A stretch of 8,832 bases of DNA, from positions 1 to 8,832 of the forward strand of contig JAKAAK010000130.1 of assembly GCA_021797025.1 (NCBI GenBank), in the 5' to 3' direction. Below, piece by piece: positions 5,311-8,832 of this stretch. Position 1 is the stretch's first letter. Every line of letters starts with the position of its first letter. Below the pieces are notes generated by a model. That model had not been told where the DNA came from and did no database searches. It saw only the letters and a program-made list of their open reading frames with translations. The stretch comes from Thermoplasmata archaeon (lineage in GTDB: Archaea > Thermoplasmatota > Thermoplasmata > Thermoplasmatales > Thermoplasmataceae). The position numbers and the translations under genes are program-made.

Positions 5311-6794
5311 ATAAAAAGCCATATATAATAGCCGGTATTACGGTTGTTTTTATAGTTTTATATTTATATTTCCTGATAACTTCCCTCGTTCTCCTGGATA
5401 AAACTGTCACATTGAAGTTAATGAGCACAATTCTGATTTTAATAAATGTATTTTTTATAATGCATTCCTTAGAATATATGTATTATTATGTATCAGCTTC
5501 ATCAAAGTACGAAAATAGTGTGACATACTATTTCAGTATGTATTATCCATTCCAAACATCTGTTTTTATTGCATGTTATAATGAGTCAGCCGACGTGCTT
5601 GAGGAAACAGTCATAAAAATCAAACAGATGTGCAGAATAGGAAATGGAGTACCTTACATTCTGGACGATTCCACCGATAAAAACAAAGCAGCAGCCATAA
5701 AGCAACTATGTGAAAAATATAGAGTTATATATATACACAGGGAAAATAGGAGAGGTTACAAGGCAGGAGCACTGAATGACGTAATAAAAACTATTGATAC
5801 AAAGTATTTTGCAGTATTTGATGCAGATCAACATCCACTGCCAGAGTTTCTGAATGAAACATTGCCTGTTATAGATGATGACGATAGCATAGCACTGGTC
5901 CAGGTTCCACAGAAATATGAAAATAATAATACCAATGTGGCGAAGGGTGCAAATGATATTCAACAGGTGTTTTATAATTTCATAACTGAGGGCAAGAGTC
6001 TCGAGGATAGCATGTTTTCCTGTGGATCCAATGTAGTTTATAGAACTAAAGCAATTTTGTCTGTCGGTGGGTTCGATGAGAGTAATGTTACTGAAGATCT
6101 GGCAACTTCAATAAAATTGCATAAAAAGGGATATAGAACAGTATATTATAGCAGACCATTGGCATCTGGGGAGGCACCGCAGACTTTAAATTCATATTTC
6201 ATTCAGCAATCGAGATGGGCCCAGGGTTCTCTTGGGATATTTTTCAAGGTTATCAAATTACTTTTTAAAAGAAGAGCACTTACAGTGAGGCAGAAATTAG
6301 GGTACCTTGTAACTACATCATGGTATTTTGTAGGTTTGGTAAATATAATGATGCTTATATTCCCATTACTGTTTATATTTTTTAATGTGGTTTCAATCAT
6401 CACACCATCATTTTATATTTTTATATTTGCATTTTATATACTGTTTGAATTTGTTGCATTTGCCATAACTATTGTGAGTATACAGAAGTCTATTGTTCCA
6501 TTACTGAGAAACGTATCACTAACGTTTATTAGTAGTCCCATATTTGTGAAATCAGCCTTTTATGCATTAATTGGGAAAAGGACTTCATTCAAGGTAACAC
6601 CAAAGGAAGATTCTACCAAATTGCCCTTACGAGGAATTTGGGCTCAGGTGTTACTTATACTCATAACCGGCGCCGGGGCTTTATACTCTGTTATAAGATT
6701 TACACATGGTGGAACTGTACAGTATCTGTATAATGGAATGTTTTTATTATATTTTTTTATTTTATCTTTATCAGTATTTTATTTCAATAAATAA
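5307..6794 (+). CDS. Membrane-bound processive family 2 glycosyltransferase (cellulose synthase/BcsA-like)
   Basis: A 495-aa integral membrane enzyme that should polymerise a sugar from a nucleotide-sugar donor on the cytoplasmic face and may export the chain. Two N-terminal TM helices (about residues 5-30 and 37-62) precede a GT-A catalytic domain. It has all hallmarks of processive beta-glycosyltransferases: LDDS with D120/D121, DAD at 172-174, TED with catalytic-base D264, and QxxRW at 300-304. It continues with about five C-terminal TM helices and the gating-loop-like FKVTPK motif (428-433) between them, as in bacterial BcsA. It ends shortly after the last TM, so there is no PilZ (c-di-GMP) domain. 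Whether the product is cellulose-like, poly-N-acetylglucosamine-like or another glycan cannot be told. The ATG overlaps the stop of the KaiC-like gene (ATGA), implying translational coupling. The downstream gene is convergent, 46 bp away. Confidence 0.9.
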   Translation: MNKKPYIIAGITVVFIVLYLYFLITSLVLLDKTVTLKLMSTILILINVFFIMHSLEYMYYYVSASSKYENSVTYYFSMYYPFQTSVFIACYNESADVLEETVIKIKQMCRIGNGVPYILDDSTDKNKAAAIKQLCEKYRVIYIHRENRRGYKAGALNDVIKTIDTKYFAVFDADQHPLPEFLNETLPVIDDDDSIALVQVPQKYENNNTNVAKGANDIQQVFYNFITEGKSLEDSMFSCGSNVVYRTKAILSVGGFDESNVTEDLATSIKLHKKGYRTVYYSRPLASGEAPQTLNSYFIQQSRWAQGSLGIFFKVIKLLFKRRALTVRQKLGYLVTTSWYFVGLVNIMMLIFPLLFIFFNVVSIITPSFYIFIFAFYILFEFVAFAITIVSIQKSIVPLLRNVSLTFISSPIFVKSAFYALIGKRTSFKVTPKEDSTKLPLRGIWAQVLLILITGAGALYSVIRFTHGGTVQYLYNGMFLLYFFILSLSVFYFNK

Positions 6795-6840
6795 AAGAAA
6801 GTCTACCCCCCACTCATTTGTCTACTGTGTTGAAATTATA

Positions 6841-7197
6841 TCACATATCTGGTTGAAATGTCAAGCTTACACTGATTCCACCAGGAAAACTTATCCCAAT
6901 ATCAAGGTAAAGTGCCCCTATATTTTTTGCTATTACATCGAGATCTTTCTTTTCTTTCATAAACCAGTGACTGAGCAAATCAACAATATCAGGGCGTTTT
7001 TCCATTATAGAATTAACAAAGTTATTGAGCTTAAGAATTTTAAAATATGCATCATAAGGCTTTAAATCCCGTTCTATACTGATTTTCATTTCGTCATAAA
7101 GCTTCTCCATAAATCCGCTAAGGTCAGTATAATCCTGTGTAAAATCATTTTCCGTTGCACTTCCTGTTTTCCATTTGTCATATAATTTGTCTAACAT
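6841..7197 (-). CDS. Hypothetical protein, 118 aa
   Basis: I do not recognise this protein. It is predicted mostly alpha-helical and charged for its first 100 residues (a KLYDKW start, an ERDLKPYDAYFKILKLNNF segment near the middle, and an MEKRPDIVDLLSHWFMKEKKDL segment). It ends in a short Gly/Ser/beta-prone tail with FPGG. It contains no cysteine, signal peptide or transmembrane segment. Coding status is supported by a TATA-like tttataaa about 20-26 nt upstream of the ATG, by its place in an otherwise gene-free gap and by ordinary composition. The overlapping plus-strand frame (6706-7065) instead begins inside the glycosyltransferase gene and has a poor coding-like composition. It is divergent from the aldo/keto reductase. 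Confidence 0.65.
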   Translation of the reverse strand: MLDKLYDKWKTGSATENDFTQDYTDLSGFMEKLYDEMKISIERDLKPYDAYFKILKLNNFVNSIMEKRPDIVDLLSHWFMKEKKDLDVIAKNIGALYLDIGISFPGGISVSLTFQPDM

Positions 7198-7223
7198 AAT
7201 AATATAAAGTATTATTTTATAAA
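7198..7223 (-). promoter_or_regulatory. Promoter and inverted repeat at the start of the 118-aa gene
   Basis: The self-complementary tttataaa (7216-7223) lies 19-26 nt upstream of the ATG at 7197 and is the likely TATA box. Between it and the start, aataata (7198-7204) and tattatt (7210-7216) are reverse complements with a 5-bp spacer. The layout resembles the palindrome at the radical SAM start: an AT-only inverted repeat sitting on the start-site region. It could be an operator, or chance in AT-rich DNA. Confidence 0.4.
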
Positions 7224-7289
7224 TATATTTAGCTTATTTGAAAATATCTGAGAATTGATTATTTATATATTTGTCAAAAACATAATCTA

Positions 7290-7300
7290 TTTAAATATAA
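7290..7300 (+). promoter_or_regulatory. TATA box that favours the ATG start of the aldo/keto reductase
   Basis: tttaaatataa lies 19-29 nt before the ATG at 7319, the normal leaderless spacing. It is only 4-14 nt before the in-frame GTG at 7304, which would be too close. A gagg at 7309-7312, six nt before the ATG, could also act as a ribosome-binding site. Both observations point to 7319 as the start. Confidence 0.55.
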
Positions 7301-7318
7301 TTCGTGTTGAGGAATTAC

Positions 7319-8155
7319 ATGATATACAGGGAATTCGGTAATACGTCATTTAAAACTTCGTGCATCGGAATGGGTACTTATTACGACATGAGATGGATTT
7401 TCAAAACATATCTGGGCATTTATAGCGGAAGGGAACAGAAAGAAGATGCAATAAAATCAGGTATTGATAATGGGATAAATCTTATTGATACTGCAGAACT
7501 TTACCGGACTGAAAAAATTATAGCCCCTGTCATTAAGAATTACGAACGTGATGAACTCTTTATAGCTACTAAGGTATTTCCAACACATTTATCTCCAAAA
7601 TCTTTAGAAAGGGCATTGAATAGAAGCCTGAAAAATCTGGAAACAAACTATGTTGATTTATATCAAATCCATTTTCCTAATCCCACAATTGATCTCAAAA
7701 AGACTCTAAGAACAATGGAAGGAATGATCGATGCAGGAAAAATAAAATATATTGGCCTCAGTAATTTCTCTCTTAATCTATTAAAAAGATCTCAGGATAT
7801 TCTATCAAAACACGAAATAACTTCTATACAGATAAATTACAATATATTCCACAGAAAGAGTCAGAATGAACTGATTAAATACTGTGAACAAAACCATATA
7901 GCCGTAATGGCATATTTTCCTCTAGGTCACGGCAGGGTTACACAGAAACAGTACAATGAATACTTTGATTATGTAAGAAAAACAATAGGGAATGTACCCA
8001 ATGCAAATATTGCATTAGCGTATTTGATAAGTAAAAATCAGAATGTATTTCCGATACCCCGGGCTTCTAATCGATTTCATGTAACTCAGAATGCCAAATA
8101 TTCAGATATTATATTAAATGAAGAGGATATAAAATATCTGGAGGAAAAGCTATAA
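7319..8155 (+). CDS. Aldo/keto reductase
   Basis: A 278-aa cytoplasmic NAD(P)H-dependent oxidoreductase with a TIM-barrel fold. The N-terminus has the family pattern 'REFGNTSFKTSCIGMGTYY'. The catalytic tetrad is complete: D57 and Y62 in IDTAELY, K85 in IATKVF and H118 in YQIHFP. Further family blocks follow: GKIKYIGLSNFS, IQINYNIFHR near the middle, a YFPLGHG segment where many members read 'PLgrG', and a cofactor-binding IPRASN near the C-terminus. The length is normal for compact prokaryotic members. Substrate is unknown; members reduce aldehydes and sugars, and no neighbour specifies one. ATG 7319 was chosen over the upstream GTG at 7304 because of TATA spacing and because the extra five residues (MLRNY) precede the conserved start. 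It is divergent from the 118-aa gene and followed by a 107-bp gap. Confidence 0.92.
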   Translation: MIYREFGNTSFKTSCIGMGTYYDMRWIFKTYLGIYSGREQKEDAIKSGIDNGINLIDTAELYRTEKIIAPVIKNYERDELFIATKVFPTHLSPKSLERALNRSLKNLETNYVDLYQIHFPNPTIDLKKTLRTMEGMIDAGKIKYIGLSNFSLNLLKRSQDILSKHEITSIQINYNIFHRKSQNELIKYCEQNHIAVMAYFPLGHGRVTQKQYNEYFDYVRKTIGNVPNANIALAYLISKNQNVFPIPRASNRFHVTQNAKYSDIILNEEDIKYLEEKL

Positions 8156-8220
8156 CATAAAAATTGCCATGTATATCTATATTGCTTGCAAAAATGCTTA
8201 TCGTATCCGAACAATAAGAA

Positions 8221-8231
8221 AATAAATATAA
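8221..8231 (+). promoter_or_regulatory. TATA-like box upstream of the 104-aa gene
   Basis: aataaatataa lies 32-42 nt before the ATG at 8263, which predicts a start site near 8250-8256 and a short leader of about 10 nt. That leader would contain ggagag (8255-8260), a Shine-Dalgarno-like sequence placed very close (2 nt) to the ATG. The remainder of 8156-8262 shows nothing else I can support. Confidence 0.4.
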
Positions 8232-8262
8232 ATAAGAGAGTTTAATATTATAATGGAGAGAA

Positions 8263-8577
8263 ATGATAATAGCGTTGGTATCATTTATTGGAGGAAGACT
8301 ATCAGAGGCCAGTAGTGATTCTTCCATGGACATGGATGATATGAAAAAGACACTTGCATATGCATTTCTGTATGATTTTCCAGTAAATGTTTATACGGAA
8401 AATGAAGACTACAGAATTTTTTCTTTACTATCGATTAAATACAATGACCGTGGAAATCTGTTCTTTTCCGGAACATATTATTCAAATAGTGTGAGAATTA
8501 AGAAAAACTTTTCATGGAGAGAGATAAAAAGAATTGAAATCAATATAGAAAAGGAACCTGAAAAATCCATTTATTAA
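8263..8577 (+). CDS. Hypothetical protein, 104 aa
   Basis: I do not recognise this small soluble protein. After a short hydrophobic start (MIIALVSFIGG) come a Ser/Asp-rich linker, a helix near residues 24-38 (MDDMKKTLAYAFLYDF) and several beta-strand-like stretches: PVNVYTENEDYRIFSLLSI, NLFFSGTYYSN and REIKRIEINIEK. The alternating short strands with a central SG and a final 'I..IEI' strand suggest a small beta-barrel, loosely like YolD-type domains, but this is only an impression. The exact start is uncertain. ATG 8263 follows a Shine-Dalgarno-like ggagag. Internal Met22, Met24 and Met27 would give an 80-residue protein keeping the whole folded part. It converges with the 72-aa gene with 21 bp between stop codons. 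Confidence 0.6.
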   Translation: MIIALVSFIGGRLSEASSDSSMDMDDMKKTLAYAFLYDFPVNVYTENEDYRIFSLLSIKYNDRGNLFFSGTYYSNSVRIKKNFSWREIKRIEINIEKEPEKSIY

Positions 8578-8598
8578 AAATTATTTCAAAAAACCAAA

Positions 8599-8817
8599 TT
8601 AGTATTCCCTTTTATGGAAATTTCTGCCGTTTCTCGGAGTTCTACTTCTATTTCTATCTCCTGATGAAGGTCTTCTGTTCCTGTTGTAGGATGGTCTGGA
8701 ATTCCTCTGGAAACCAGAATCCCTGGTATTGTCTTCATTATCCCTGAACTGTGAGATCAGACTTCCGTAATTTATATCCTTATATTCGGACTCAAGATTT
8801 ACATCTATTTTTTCCAT
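8599..8817 (-). CDS. Small basic protein with disordered Arg/Asn/Ser-rich C-terminal tail
   Basis: A 72-aa protein not assignable to a known family. The first 25 residues are acidic and ordinary (MEKIDVNLESEYKDINYGSL). From about residue 26 onward it is a low-complexity, strongly basic tail: 14 or so arginines with many Asn, Ser, Gly and Pro, in motifs such as RNRRPSS, DRNRSRTPRNGRN, and a KREY end. Such tails are common in nucleic-acid-binding or condensate-forming proteins, so RNA or DNA binding is a reasonable inference, but no folded RNA-binding domain is visible. The upstream sequence reaches the window edge 15 nt before the ATG, so its promoter is not in view, and a longer upstream start cannot be fully excluded. 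It converges with the 104-aa gene. Confidence 0.6.
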   Translation of the reverse strand: MEKIDVNLESEYKDINYGSLISQFRDNEDNTRDSGFQRNSRPSYNRNRRPSSGDRNRSRTPRNGRNFHKREY

Positions 8818-8832
8818 TTTTATTTTATTTCT

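Noticed and set aside
6795..6840. Possible terminator or RNA between the convergent glycosyltransferase and 118-aa genes
   Set aside because: Contains only a gtctac direct hexamer repeat and a C6 run; no stable hairpin or T-tract on the plus strand.
6706..7065. 119-aa plus-strand frame
   Set aside because: It begins inside the glycosyltransferase gene and runs antisense to the 118-aa minus-strand gene. It is Cys/Tyr/Ile-rich with no promoter, consistent with a shadow frame.
7304..7318. GTG start adding five residues to the aldo/keto reductase
   Set aside because: The TATA box is too close to the GTG for a leaderless mRNA, and the conserved N-terminus begins at the ATG at 7319.

Overview
The window looks like chromosomal DNA of an archaeon, most likely one of the Thermoplasmatales (Ferroplasma/Acidiplasma/Cuniculiplasma-like). 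The evidence is indirect. Most start codons have an AT-rich TATA-like box 20-30 nt upstream and no Shine-Dalgarno sequence, as expected for archaeal leaderless mRNAs. Codon use favours AGA/AGG and ATA. The proteins include archaeal-style KaiC-like and B12-radical SAM families. No rRNA, tRNA, IS transposase or cas gene is visible. Layout: 1-144 (-) is the N-terminus of an ornithine cyclodeaminase/mu-crystallin-type protein, divergent from a 532-aa B12-binding-domain radical SAM enzyme (262-1860, +). That gene converges on a small YtrA-type GntR regulator (1885-2262, -). Upstream of the regulator on the same strand is a 12-TM MFS transporter (2438-3697, -). Its 3' end carries one copy of a 29-bp sequence that is repeated exactly 65 bp away. 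A divergent intergenic region (3698-3900) leads to the most interesting unit, 3901-6794 (+). There, a zinc-finger/degenerate KaiC-like protein overlaps by 4 bp with a membrane-bound processive family 2 glycosyltransferase of the cellulose-synthase (BcsA) type. Next come a 118-aa orphan on the minus strand (6841-7197), an aldo/keto reductase (7319-8155, +), a 104-aa hypothetical protein (8263-8577, +) and a 72-aa protein with an Arg/Asn/Ser-rich disordered tail (8599-8817, -). How the genes may work together: the regulator and MFS transporter form a plausible local regulator/efflux pair, although a T-rich stretch and a separate promoter suggest they are transcribed separately. The KaiC-like/glycosyltransferase pair is translationally coupled and is best read as a candidate exopolysaccharide (biofilm or cell-envelope glycan) synthase with a dedicated cytoplasmic partner that has kept a KaiC-like Walker B strand but lost a recognisable P-loop. 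The radical SAM enzyme is a candidate for B12-dependent C-H chemistry, possibly on membrane lipids; that substrate is inference. The right half (3901 onward) is visibly richer in A+T than the radical SAM gene on the left. All functional calls rest on motifs read by eye; no database search was possible.
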